Of a DNA stretch of 64,000 bases, positions 37,701 through 51,516 are shown one piece after another. A program made the translations under genes and the position numbers. Each line of letters begins with the position of its first letter. Positions within the stretch are counted from its first letter, which is position 1. Origin of the DNA: Valencia hispanica (taxonomy: Eukaryota > Chordata > Actinopteri > Cyprinodontiformes > Valenciidae); the NCBI GenBank assembly GCA_963556495.2, contig OY747712.1, forward strand, positions 19,010,735 to 19,074,734, read 5' to 3'. The notes under the pieces are model-generated. The model searched no databases. It was not told the origin of the DNA and worked only from the letters and a program-made list of their open reading frames with translations.

Positions 37701-40390
37701 AGGATTTCTAGGCGCAGCCAAGGCGTTGCGGGGATCCGTTTTGGTGGCCTCAGGATCGGGTCTCTGCTTTTTGCAGATGATGTGGTCCTGTTGGCTTCAT
37801 CGGAGCGTGATCTACAGCTGTCGCTGGAGCTGTTCGCAGCCGAGTGTGAAGCGGCTGGGATGAGAATCAGCACCTCCAAATCCGAGGCCATGGTCTTGAG
37901 CCGGAAAAGGGTGGGGTGCCTCCTCCGGGTCAGGGATGGGGTCCTTCCCCAAGTGGAGGAGTTTAAGTATCTGGGGGTCTTGTTCACGAATGAGGGAAAA
38001 ATGGAGCGGGAGATCGATAGACGGATTGGTGGGGCATCTGCAGTTATGCGGGCGCTCTACCGGTCTGTCGTGGTGAAGAGAGAGCTGAGCCAAAAGGCGA
38101 AGCTCTCGATTTACCGGTCGATCTACGTTCCTACCCTCATCTATGGTCACGAACTCTGGGTGGTGACCGAAAGAACGAGATCACGGATGCAAGCGGCTGA
38201 AATGAGTTTCCTCCGCAGAGTGTCTGGGCTCTCCCTTAGAGATAGGGTGAGAAGCTCAGTCATCCGGAGGGGGCTCAGAGTAGAGCCGCTGCTTCTCCAC
38301 ATCGAGAGGAGTCAGTTGAGGTGGCTCGGGCATCTGGTCAGGATGCCTCCTGGACGCCTCCCTGGTGAGGTGTTTCAGGCACGTCCCACCGGGAGGAGGC
38401 CCAGGGGAAGGCCCAGGACACGCTGGAGGGACTATGTTTCTCGGCTGGCCTGGGAGCGCCTTGGGGTTCCTCCCGAGGAGCTGGAACAAGTGGCTGGGGA
38501 GAGGGAAGTCTGGGTCTCTTTGCTTAGGCTGCTGCCCCCGCGACCCGACCCCGGATAAGCGGAAGAAAATGGATGGATGGATGGATATTTCAAAAGCTTG
38601 TAGCTTAAATATGGTTAGAGATAAAGGCATATTTTAAATTAGAAAAATCTTTAGTATGACCCAAAGTTCGTGATGGGAACAGATTAACTCATCTAATTTG
38701 CATATCATGACGTCATCAGGACATTTGACAGATGTCCATCTTTTTTATATTTTAGTTTCATTTTTTTGTTTCTTTTTGTTTTTGTTTTTTTGGAGGGGTC
38801 TTTTTTTTAGTTTTTTTTTTAGTTTTTTATATTTGCAGATGTTTATCAATCTAGATGACATTGCTTGTAGTGCTTCAGTGTGTGCTATCTTTCATTGCAA
38901 GGTGTTGCACACAGACCTTATTCCACAGGGAGTTTATCCCGCGTCTGCTGCTATTTCCGCGGGTTTTTACATTCCTGCCTCCTTTGTTACCATTAGTGGT
39001 GTTTTGAAAACCCTTACTACCGCCACCATGTCCCGTTCTCATACCCCGGACACGGTGGAGCAAACCATCGGACCTGATATGTGCTGCTTGGAGACTAATG
39101 GCTAACAGGCTCGCTGTTGCTGCATGCTAAAGAACCAGCTGTGTTTTGACCCCCTCTGCTCCGCACATGATCCTATATAAATGATAACCCAATTGGGTAC
39201 TGACAAGCTGAATGATATTTTACGTGGCTAAACTAACGTTTAGCCTACCTGCGTTTCAGTAGAGTAGGGCTTTACGATACTGCAAAATTTGGTATCGATC
39301 CAGTACCAAGTAAATAAAGGGCCAGTATTGCCGATACCGATACCAAAACCAATACCAATACTTTTCACTACTATTATCTACTTTTGTGTAAGGGAGAGCA
39401 ATGTATCATAATTTATTAAGTGAATGCGTCATCAATACGCAGATTTGTCTGAAAACTTGAATTTTCATGATCATTTAATTATTTTGTAAGTTTTCTTTTA
39501 ATTAATCATGTTTATTTCAACTGGTTGAATATAGTCCCTGTGTGACGGTCAGAATAGTCTATTAATCAGTCTGCTAAATTACTGTAGTGACCAATTACAC
39601 TGAATAATAGCATTAATGCATCTAATGCAGGAGATGACTAAATCTTTCTTTCACTTCACTATTAGCCACCTGGATATTGTTGCCCATGCTGAAGAGCCTC
39701 TGCAAGGGACCTCTGTCTCAGTGCTGTGCTAGGTGTCTGCTTTCCCTCTCTTGCTCCTTCCTTTGGCTCTGCAGCTCAGAATTCTGGTTGGGGTTTGTTT
39801 TGATGTGCTTATATAAGTTTGTGGTGTTACCACAGTGCCTAATTTCTTTCCTTCAAACATCGCAGGTTGCAATGATTTGATTTAAAGCTGTAAAAAAATT
39901 CCAAACGGCGCTCCTCTTCCGGTCTGCCATCACGCAGCAACAACAGTGCTCTGCTCGCCTTGCAGTGAGCATCAGTGAGTGAGTGTTGCAGTGGAGGGGG
40001 GAGGGGCTAATTGAGCATGAGTGAAGTGAGAGAAGAGCGGTGTTGTACGGCCAGTCGGTCACTCTGTAAATGCCTGGCATTGTACAGAAGAGAAACTGAA
40101 ACGTAAGGATTGATCTCATCACAGAAGCATCGATCAATACCCAATACCAACGTTAGTATTGATACTATCAATCTTTTAGATTGATCCGCCCACCCATACA
40201 GTAAAGATCCAAATGAGAAGCAAACAGACTTCAACGGCGCTGGCGGCACCACCAGGGAAGAGACAGCTAGCGCGAGGCGGAAAAATTTTCCCGGTGTCCA
40301 AACATTTTACTTTAGTTTGTGAAATGCTACCGGAGCCGGATTCAGAGCCAATCACAGAGCTGAACACAACAGGCCGGTCTAAGTGGTCTC

Positions 40391-40477
<87 letters not shown>

Positions 40478-43400
40478 TGCAATGCCACTGCCAAAACTGA
40501 GACACTCAAATATGAAAATAAAGCATCGGCAGCCGGTTGCTGCTAAAAGTCAGGGATGCTTTTTGGTTTTGTGTGATGTAAGATATGAGGAGTGTGGCGT
40601 GAGAGCATTTGAAGGCACTCAAATGCATGTATCTCACAGCAAAAGTGTGGGAGTTGACAGCCCTGATCGTTCCAGTTCTGAGTGGGGGGGGGCACCTGGG
40701 GTGGCCTATCGGATTCTAGGGGTTGCACATGCCCCAGGACACCACCTAGGCATGCCACTGATTGGTGTTAAGAAGGTATAACATCTGTAGTGGGTTTGGT
40801 ACTGCGGTACAGACTGACCGTCTAATTGTTAGAGTCTTTTCAGTGAAAAACCTGGCAGATTTATTGCATGCCCTGGTAGAATTTAGTTCAGGGGTTACTG
40901 TCACTGAAGGATTAGTTAGTCTTTCCACTGTTGCAAATTGGGTTTGTGCATTATTAATGTTTCTGTTAATGATTTCAGAGATGATTTCAGAGAAGAAAGA
41001 TTCCCTAGCATCTTTTAAAGTTAATTGGTATCTGTTCAGTCTTTCTTTGTAAAACTCATAGTGAACCTGGAGTCGAGTTTTCTGCCATTTTCTCTCGGCT
41101 CGTCGACACCACCTTTTTCACAGCGTACCAGTGGATCGCTTGTCTACTTCTTTCTACCTGAGACTACTTCCACTTTAGTTGGAGCAATGAAATCAATGAT
41201 GTCTGAGATTTATGCGAGGAAATTATCTACCAGAGTTGGAGTTGGGAGATGAGGGGGATGTGGTGTGAGGGTAAATGTTTAAAGATTTCTACTTAACTGT
41301 CCCCTAGAAAAATAGTATAAAAACATATAATAGTATGAGTAGAATTTTTTTTTCACTTTTGTATGTCACATTCTAACATCACTGTCATCAACACTCAAAA
41401 CATTAAATCTGTGTTACACTATCTTTGTTTTTAGTCCATCCATCCATCCATCCATCCATTTTCTTCCGCTTATCCGGGGTCGGGTCGCGGGGGCAGCAGC
41501 CTAAGCAAAGAGACCCAGACTTCCCTCTCCCCAGCCACTTGTTCCAGCTCCTCGGGAGGAACCCCAAGGCGCTCCCAGGCCAGCCGAGAAACATAGTCCC
41601 TCCAGCGTGTCCTGGGCCTTCCCCTGGGCCTCCTCCCGGTGAGACGTGCCTGAAACACCTCACCAGGGAGGCGTCCAGGAGGCATCCTGACCAGATGCCC
41701 GAGCCACCTCAACTGACTCCTCTCGATGTGGAGAAGCAGCGGCTCTACTCTGAGCCCCCTCCGGATGACTGAGCTTCTCACCCTATCTCTAAGGGAGAGC
41801 CCAGACACTCTGCGGAGGAAACTCATTTCAGCCGCTTGTTTTTAGTCATTTTTTCAAAACATTCCCCTGGTAGAAAAGTTCAGCTTAAAAGATTACCAAA
41901 CTTTGCATATTCCTGTGGCAATATTTTGGGGGAAAATTGGGTCAAGATTTATTTTGGGGAAGCAAAACAGAAATGAAAATCAATATCTGATACATGGTTT
42001 TTAATTTCCCATATTTTTGGTTGCTTTTGTTTTGTTTGGACAATAAAGAATCAAACAGGTAAGGACTGCACTTTGATAAAAAAATAAAAATAAAAATCAG
42101 TCTCGTCAACCTTTACTTAATCAAAAAGAAGTATAAAAAGGCAGAATATTATAAATCCCTGGCATTAATATGTGCAGAGAAAACCCAACAAATTTGTAAA
42201 ACTCATCATTTGACAGTTATATTTACAACACTCTAACTAATGTTAGGTTATGCAACATTAGTGCAACATTATTTTTTTAAATTTAACCCTTATTTAACCA
42301 GGGAGATCTATTGAGAACAAGTCTGTTTTGCGAAGGAGCCCTGGCCAAGAAGGCCGCCATAAAAAATCCACATAAAATACAAAATATAATAAATACATTG
42401 AACATACAAGACATTAACAGTACAATGATTCGACCATCGTTAGAGAACACAAAAAAAATATCATCATGACATCCAACATTGTTAACATAGACTTATGCTA
42501 ATTTGGGAAGCAGAGACAGGTGCCAATTGTGCCTGCTACCCGGTCCTTTACTAGCCTCTTAAATTGACCAAGGAAGACCAATTTTTCAAGTTTTAAGTCT
42601 TTCTGTAGCAGGTTCCACGCTGATGGGCCAGAAATCCTAAATGCTTGCTTCCCTAACTCCTTGTGAGCACTAGGTACAACTAGTTGGAGATTATCATTAG
42701 ACCCCAGAGCCAGTGCTTGCCTTAAAGGACATAAGCCTACATAAATAAGGGGGCAATGTCCCAATGATGGATTTGTATATAAATAATCACCACCGGGTTA
42801 GTCTGTGCTGAGCAAGGGAGGGCCACTGGACTAGATTATACAGAGTGCAACAATGTGTTAGGGGTTTGCACCCTGTAATAAATCTTAGTGCACCATGATA
42901 AGCTGAATCTAATTGGTGCAGATATTTATTAGGGACTTGCATATATAAAAAAAATCACCATAGTCCATAAGAGACAGGAAAGTAGCCTTGACCAACTTCT
43001 TCCTTGTTGCAAGAGAAAAGCTGGCCTTATTCCTAAAATAGAACCCTAGCTTAAACCTAAGTTTCCTGGCTAAATTTTGGATATGAGCCTTAAAAGTAAA
43101 ATAGTTGTCAAGTACAAGCCCTAAGTAATTGTACTTAGCCACAGGCACTATTTGATTTTCCTGTAGGCTGACGATGTTTGGAGGGATAGCTGTGGAGTTA
43201 CTATTATGTTATTAGTGATTCAGGAGGAACACTGTAGAGGGGCTGCGGTTTTTGCACAGGTTGCTCTGGCCTGGAGCAAATCACACTGGGAACAAATGAG
43301 GGACCCCAGGTCTTCACTACGGAGGTTTCATCAGAGACATTCATATGCCCGTGTCCCCAGAGCAAGACAAAACTCAGCAGAAAAAGAGTCATTTGCGGCA

Positions 43401-46400
43401 CTGTAGAGTTGCAGCGTAAATTGGAGTGCAATTTGGTTGGCGAATGACTGCTCAGTTAGTATAGCCCAAGTTGGAGATACATGCACAGGTTGCGTCAGCT
43501 AATGGTGTGCAGGCAGAGAGAAGGCTGGAGAGTTTGGTGGCTCAACATACAGGCACAGATGCAGGGAAGAGGAAAGTCTTACCAGTTGATGCTAGGTGAA
43601 GCAGCAATAAGTAAAGAACCCTGTGGAGGACCATGTGGCAGGGAGACATGGGCAGCAGCAACAGCAAGGAAATCCAAGCCAAACAGCAAGAGCAGGATGC
43701 AATGAGGGTTAATTGATTAGCCGGGTCAAAGCAGGCAGGCAGGCAGCAGCAGCAGACAAATCCAGCAAAATTTAGCAGCTGAGATGGTGCAAGCAACGGA
43801 CAGCAATTAGCCAGGAAGTTGAGCTATTTTAAAATATAAAAATTCCACTTCTTGATTGATCCAAAAAGCACTGTACTGGTCAGTATATATAGTTTGCGAG
43901 CAGTTGGAAATTTTAACCAAAAAGGCTATTTCGGGCTCAGCAAACAGACAAACAAAACACAGCTACACATGTGCGGCCATCTTGGAACTGATGCTCGTTG
44001 CTGGTGAAATCTACTTCACAATGGCTAAACAACAAAATGACATTTTGTGGCAATATCTTAAACAGGCCATTCTTGCTCTAAAACAGAGTGCCTAAATTAA
44101 AAGAAGGTCTGCCAGGAAATGTGTGACAAATTGCTCCACAGAGAAGTACAAGGCCAATTTTAACAAATGCTTAACACAACAGTTGTTGACCCAAGGATGG
44201 CCATTTGACAACGGACAGAATGATTTTAATTTTTTTTCCCCTAAAACTGCTTTTTGTATTCCTGTAATCTAAATCGTTTAAATGCAAAAAAAGGAGAAAA
44301 CTATTTGGAAACTATAGCTTTTTCATGGACTGTATAAACTACTAGCTCCGTTGTTTTTAAAACTCTAAATGAAACTGAATGGATCTCAACTCTAGACCTT
44401 GGCACATGCAAAGATCTAAAAGGGTAATTGGGCTTTAAAAAGTGGAAGATAAATGTACTGGTTACACGTTATCACTCCTTTTTTCTAGAACATTCACCTG
44501 TAGAATTATCTATTCAAATGCACAATATTTAAAATAGTATATTTGTTACACTTGAGAGACTAACATAATGACATATCCCACCAAAGTTATTTTAATATGT
44601 TTATACACATAAAAATGAGAAATGCACATTGTGGGTGTGAAATATTTTTTGACTTGACTTTTATTGTTTCACAGGGTTCTGGCATGATTACAACTGTGGA
44701 TATGAATTCAACTCTATTTGTAAGCGCAGTGGCTCACCACATGTAAACGCTACTGTGGCTCCAACAGTGCCGCCGAAAGGTGGCTGCAGACACGGTTGGA
44801 AAAAGTTTAACTTTAAGGTGAGAAAAACATGTGGTTTAGAATCAAAATCACTTTAACAGAGATGCTAGAAGTTGCCACTGCTAAAGTTCCATCAGTGCTT
44901 GTTTATAAACAAGAGTTTGAAAAATGATCTTTGGTATACAAAATAGCTTTTTAACAGTTACCATCAGTTGAATCACTTGGAAAATCAAACTGTATGATCT
45001 TAGCCTTAAAGTGATTAGTTTTAAGGAAAACAAATTGTTTTGGCAGAACATGCTCTTGGACACAATGAGACATTGTGTAGCATGAATATTCTGCATGTGC
45101 TAAAAACATTTTTAAATCTCAAATAATGTGCAAAAAGGAATTTGAAAGACATAAAATTTCTACAATGACTTAAACTGGGTGACTGGTATTCAGTTTTATA
45201 ACCTGAGAGGTTTAGAGTATAGTCTAACATCCAGTCCTCTGATGTAGAAATTCACATTGAACCTAAATTCAACGCATTAAGTTGGAATACATACGTGAGT
45301 TGTAAATTAATTTTTTATGTCTTAACTCCAGTGTTACAAGATCATAAACAACCTAAACTCAACATGGCATGGAGCAAGGCAACAATGTAGAGATATGGGA
45401 GGAAACTTGGCCTCTATTCCCTCAAGACATGAACAAGGTTTGTTTTCTCATAACAGCTTTAAAGCTACATTGTGTATTTTATTGAGTTAATTCTTAGCAA
45501 AAAACCCTTTGTTCTTTCAAAATTATCTGCTCATTCATGTGTAATTACTTCCACCTACTAATGAAAGTATTCTCGCAACTGTAGAATCTACTATTCAGAA
45601 TACATACGCGCGAGTCGCGCGAATGGCTGAATCCATGTTGAGCCTCCATCTTTAAAATACATTCGCCAATGAGGGACATTCCTGGAAATTCTAGCTCCGC
45701 CTTTGCCAGAGGGAGATTGTCTACTCGCGACGCGGCACCAACATGTTAACTGACTATATAACTAAATGCAATGTAGTTTTCTAAAGTAACCTCATCACTG
45801 GAAGGAACACTGGATGAAGTCATAGTACTGGAAGCCATGTTAACCTTGGCATGAAACGGCCACCGTAGATGTTAAAACGCGCTCGGAATGGGGGGCTGGG
45901 AGGTGGGGCTAGAACGTAATATTCAGTTGGTTGGTCATATAGAATTTCACCGCTAGATTGGAGAAGTTCTTACACAATGTAGCTTTAAGCATTTTTTTCC
46001 CTTCAGGTTATTTGCCTGAGTCCACTTATGAGACAACCCTTTTGCAAATGCAAATGGATCCCATCAAGTAAAGTTTGGCTATCACATTCTTTACAGATAA
46101 TATTTTGTTTGGAAACATTTTATTCCTTAAAATAAATGATTTAAGGAAAAAAGAATAAAAAATGTATTATGAAATGTTATACATTTTGACTTCAACATTC
46201 AAAACTTTGAAAACAAAGACAAGTTGGAAATACCGTAATTTTCGGACTATTGAGAGCGCCTGAATATAAGCCGCACCAGCTAAAGAAAATAAATGTTGTA
46301 CATAGGCAGAGGGCTGCACAGTGGAGCAGTTGGTAGCACTTTTGCCTTGCAGCAAGAAGGCCCGAGTTCGAATCCCGCAGTACAGCACAAACACGGCAAC

Positions 46401-48688
46401 AACACGACAGTAACATGCCTGGTTAGAAAATAAAACATACTTTAGCCTACCAGAAAAGTCTTGGTCTCTATCTTCCTCTTCCTCTTGCCCACTAAAGCCA
46501 GCATCTCACCATCGATTCATTGACGCCAAGCTGACATCCAGTAGCTCTATTTCCTTCTTTGACAGCCAGCTCGATTGCCTTTAACTTAAAAGCTGCATCA
46601 TATGCATTTTTTTGTGTGCTTTTTATGATGAGGGTGTGTGCATGATGTGCAAAATAACAGATCAAAATCAAAACTATTGTCTTCTTCGGTGCAAAATCTG
46701 TTTCACTTTTGCGCTTCCTGCTATAGTGCCCCCCAGAGGCCGTTGGCCGGTAAAAATCTATAAATTAGCCACGTCCTTTTGTAGGGTGCAGGGTCGAAAG
46801 CCTGTGAAAAAAGTAACGGCTTATAGTCAGAAAATTACGGTAAATAAAAAAAGTATTTGTCAACAAATTTTATGTTTAAGATTATTGAAGGGACATATAT
46901 AAGTTTAACACAGAAAAATGTTGGTCAAAGTATGTTGAGAAAAGGAAAAAAAATATCACCATTTGCTACAAACATTCAAGTTTTGGATGACTTCTCAATT
47001 TTACTTAAGTATTTTACTAAGTTCTCCAGCCATCACTTTCTCTGTAATTCTGTCATCATTGTCATTCCCAATATTTGTATTTCACTTATGACTACTAAAC
47101 AGCCTCATTAGAAATATTGTCTTTGTAGGTGTAATTATGATTGGGTTTAAAACTGGAATGGAAAACTTAGTGATAATGGTGATTGCTAACATCAATCAGA
47201 TTAGTCAAAATTGTTGTCTGGTGTTATCTAAAATTTAACTGACTGTTTTCTGTTTTCAGTGTTTTTAATGTCTGAAATGGTTAACACACCGACTACAGAC
47301 CTCTGGATTGGATTTCAGAACTCATATAGAGATGGGTTTTACTGGACTGATGGACGGCCAAGGTCATATGTAAACCTCAAATTCTCTGTAAGTAAATATT
47401 TTATGGTTCGTTTTGTCAAATTGAAAATATCATCACTCATAGATGATTTATTAAATATAATTTTTTTTTCTATTTTAGGAACAGCATAGCTTTCCACACT
47501 ATAAACACTTTTCATACCATCACAGATTAGTGGTAAGATAAAAACATTCAGCTTTATTTAAGCATAACTAATGGTTCTCAAATGTGTCTCCTACAACAAA
47601 AAAATGTTTAGCAATCACTAAGAGAACATAAAGAAAATGTTCATTTTATTGCAAAATAAAATGAACAAAATAAATAAGCTTTTTCCAGTTGATTTTCTGA
47701 GGCAATAGCAAAAACCTCTGACCTGATAAAAATTAACATTTGGTTTTTATAAAAGCCAGGTCACCAACTATAAATTTGTATGTGCAACAGTTTGAGAGCA
47801 ATATATGTATATAGTTGAGATTTTTAGTCAATTACCTTAATTTATATTTGAAGTAAATACATTTTGTGATTAATTCAAAGATTTTGATTTTTTAGGAGAT
47901 TCCTTTGGAAGATGACGTAAGTAGTTTCCATCCATCCATCCATCCATCCATCCATCCATCCATCCATCCATCCATCTATCTACTCACTGTAATTGAAGTT
48001 TGGTTCTAAATAAATTTGAGAAGATAAGATGATCTATTATTAAATTCTAATTCATATTTACTGTATAAAATATTTTGCTCAGTGTATGTTTCATTGAGAA
48101 CATTTAAAAGTTGAATCAACGGCCTAAAAAAGCAAAAGGAAAACCCTCTACTTAGACCTAACAATTACAGGAAATTACCAGAGGTTGAATACCAGTAAGG
48201 GCTTCAGACCAGGGATGGAGTGTATAGCTCTACCTAATAGGGACCCAATGAATAGAATATAGAATTGGATAAATAGTATCTCATTCAAGCATTTTCGATG
48301 AGCTGGTTTGTTTTGGGGCTGGCAGAAAATAATCATAATAGTCCAGCCCTTATATTAGCATGGGCTAGTTTTAGTGTGAGATACTGCAAAATTAGAATAA
48401 TGTTAAACTCTTCTTCACATCATGATGTCAAACAAAGTGACATAGGAATTACCTGTTACCTGCCTGTTGCAGTGAAACCACATAACTGAAACGTCTGATA
48501 TCACATTTTTACAGTAGGCCTAATGAACTAGAAAAGCACTCTTAGCGCGCAGACCTCCGCCAAGGCTCAGTCTCACAGACAGTAAACTGGATCAACCCCA
48601 CAATCTAATCACTTGTTCCTGGTCCCACTGCGGCCATTTCCTGAAAATTCCATCCAAATCCGTCTACAACTTTTTGAGTTATGTTGCT

Positions 48689-48732
<44 letters not shown>

Positions 48733-51460
48733 CTGGTGAAAAAATAACCTCCTTGGCGGACGTAAATACCTTCAGGGGAATACCCCTTTATCCTTTCTTT
48801 TTAAATCTTCTATTTTTTTAGTTACTTTCTTATATTTACTAACTTTTAATACGTTGCCTGGTTTGTAATCCTGAGAATTTCCCTGAGGGATTAATAAAGT
48901 ATTTCTGATTCTGGGATATACAGATTATGTTATACAGCAACAATCATAAAATCTGGCTTTATTTTGCAGTTCAGAGAAAGGTTTGAAACTGAAGTAAGTC
49001 CAATTGTATGTCATTTTTACTATTTTATACGTAATTAAAGATGTATAAAAATGGTTTGTGAACCTATTGGTGATCTATTGGCCTGTGTTTTCCAACAGAA
49101 AAGATGTGCTGTGATTAACACAAATCCTTCACTTGGAATTGGTAAATGGATACCTAAGTCTTGCAATGACACCAATGGATTTATATGTCTAAAAGATGTT
49201 GGTAAGTCAAATTAAAGGTGGTTCTTGCTGACATTTTTCCAAACAGTGAAAATAAATGTTCACTTGCACAATATTTGCACAATATTTAGGACATGATAAA
49301 CATCTTTAAATAAACATTTTTGCAATGACTTAATTATTATGTGTAAAAACTAAAAACAGCATTACGTCTCATTCCCATTGTAAAACAGAACCAGTAACTG
49401 ATCCTCCTGAACCAACCACTTCTAACACCTACTTCAAAATACTTAATGATTCCATCAAGCTTGTTCCTCAGCAAATGAGCTGGGATGCAGCTCAGAAGCA
49501 CTGTGAAGCTGAGCATGCCAAGCTGGCCAGTGTGCGGACTGAGTGGGCACAGGCTTACATTGAGCTGCTGGCTTTGAATCTTAAACGTCCTCTATGGATT
49601 GGACTCAACAAATCACAGGTATTGTCTTTAAAGCCACAAAAAGCACATTTTTTGTTCTCGATTCTAACTAATGTTCTAACTAGATCTAGAATTTGAACTA
49701 GAATTAGATCTAATGATTTAATGATAACATGCTCATAATGAGATACCTGTCAAATGTATGAAGTAGACATAGGTGGTTGAGTATGATAAGCTGAAAAAAT
49801 GTTTAACAGACTTTTTTCAAAAGAAAATGTTTTCCTACTAATTCATGACAAATAATATTTTTATAAATGGTCTTTTAACTCTTATTCTATTATATTTATG
49901 TGGATATACATATGCAGGAATTCCCCCTCCACAAATTTTGCAAAAACACTCAAATTAAAGTTGAATAATCATAACTTGACTCCCGGTTCTCACTTTGTTA
50001 GGAAACACTTACGATTGCATACATTAAGTTTAGCTACACCTTTGTTTCTGCTCCCATTTCTCATGAGATGGACTTAAAGATCTAAAATTCATTACAGATA
50101 CACAATATTAGAATTTCTCTCAAACATTGTTCACAAATCAGTCTAAATGTGTGATAGTGAGCACTTCTGCTTTGCTGAGATAATCCATCCCACCTCACAG
50201 GTGTGCCACATCAAGATGCTGATCTGACATCATGATTAGTGCACAGGTGTACCTTATACTGCCCACAATAAATGGCCACCCTAGAATGTGCAGTTTTTTG
50301 CTTTATTGGGGGTCTGGGGACTCAGAACCGGTCAGCAGAAACAAAGGTGTTGCGTTTATATTTTTGTTGAGTGTAGTTATTAAGCTATATTATTTTGGCT
50401 TAATATTTCAGCTCCATATAGACATCTATATTTTACTAGTAAATTTGCCTTACAATAAGTATTAGGTGATGAGCCCGGAGAAGCAACATGCCATGAGCTG
50501 CATCCATACTATTTCCAATCTCGCCATGTAAGTTGGTGTAATTGCAAAACATGGGTGGCATGGGTTTAAACATGAATATAAAGAAGATGTATCTAACATC
50601 GAGTTCTATAACATCCTAAAAGTATGTGTGTCAATTTTGATCAATTTTCATAGCCAAAAATGCATTTGAATTGAGAGTGATGGTTTGGGATTCACAATAT
50701 TCATCTGCCTCAGGACCGAATATGTTACTTTTTGCCTTGATAATACAGCTGAAGTTGAAAATCCAACACTCTAAACTCTACAAAATGCTATCAGATCATT
50801 TTCATGACAAGGGTTTAGAAATAAGTTTTTGTGTGACATAAATTATTGTCTAGAAAGTCACCTACTGCTGTATTTTGAACGGGTAGGTCAGTTCAAAATG
50901 TCCACCTATTGACTATATCTAGCATGCTATTATATTAATATCTGCTAATACGTATCTGATTAAAGATTTGAATATAGTTAAAACAGATAATCAAGCCAAC
51001 TTGTTTGCAGGAACGTTGTTGATGCAAGACTGCACCAAATAAATACGTAGTCCCGAAATTGTGTTTTCTTTGAAAATAATATTCACATATGGTAATGAAA
51101 TAATAATTTTTAAAAAATAGCTGAAAGTTTATACAGACTTATTCCACAAGTTAATAACTAATTTATAGTTAGTGATTATTACTGAAAAGTGTAGTTATTA
51201 CTCAATTCACTGTGTGAAAAACCTTATATACTGTACAATAACTACAGATAGACTGATGTTTTTAAACTTTTCTTTTTGTACATGACATTTAGGATTAGAA
51301 TATTAGGTCAGACAAATAAAAAAAAGAAATTAATGCAGAGATGATGGCTTAAAGAAGGGCATGTTAAGTAAGGTAGCTATTAAACAAGATAGTTATTTTC
51401 AAGAGGTACTTTTAATCTGACAAATGAGCTACACAGGAACACATGCTTTGAATATCACTT

Positions 51461-51516
<56 letters not shown>

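Larger units (their letters stand above)
35651..40760. mobile_element. hAT-type transposon, 5.1 kb, containing two further insertions
   Basis: Ends CAGTGACGTGTCCAG and (reverse complement of the right end) CAGTGGCATGCCTAG form imperfect terminal inverted repeats. An exact 8-bp duplication ATTGGTGT flanks it (35643-35650, 40761-40768), the hAT signature. Inside lie an RTE LINE (36083-38585) and a second hAT (39265-40198). No intact transposase seen. Confidence 0.87.
34571..41270 (-). mobile_element. L2-like LINE split by a hAT transposon
   Basis: Minus-strand L2 sequence runs 34571-35642, stops at the hAT insertion, and resumes at 40769-41270 at the expected point (compare 7370-7450 in the gene A copy). 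The 3' end has the AAGGC tail at 34571. All frames are broken. Confidence 0.85.

Noticed and set aside
36361..38630. Several long minus-strand open frames over the RTE copy, with mirror cases at 56122-57910
   Set aside because: They are antisense shadows of the RTE coding frame, favoured by its GC-rich codons.
48688..48730. Regular short repeats suggesting an array
   Set aside because: Plain (GACA)n microsatellite; no spacers, so not CRISPR-like, and the genome is eukaryotic.
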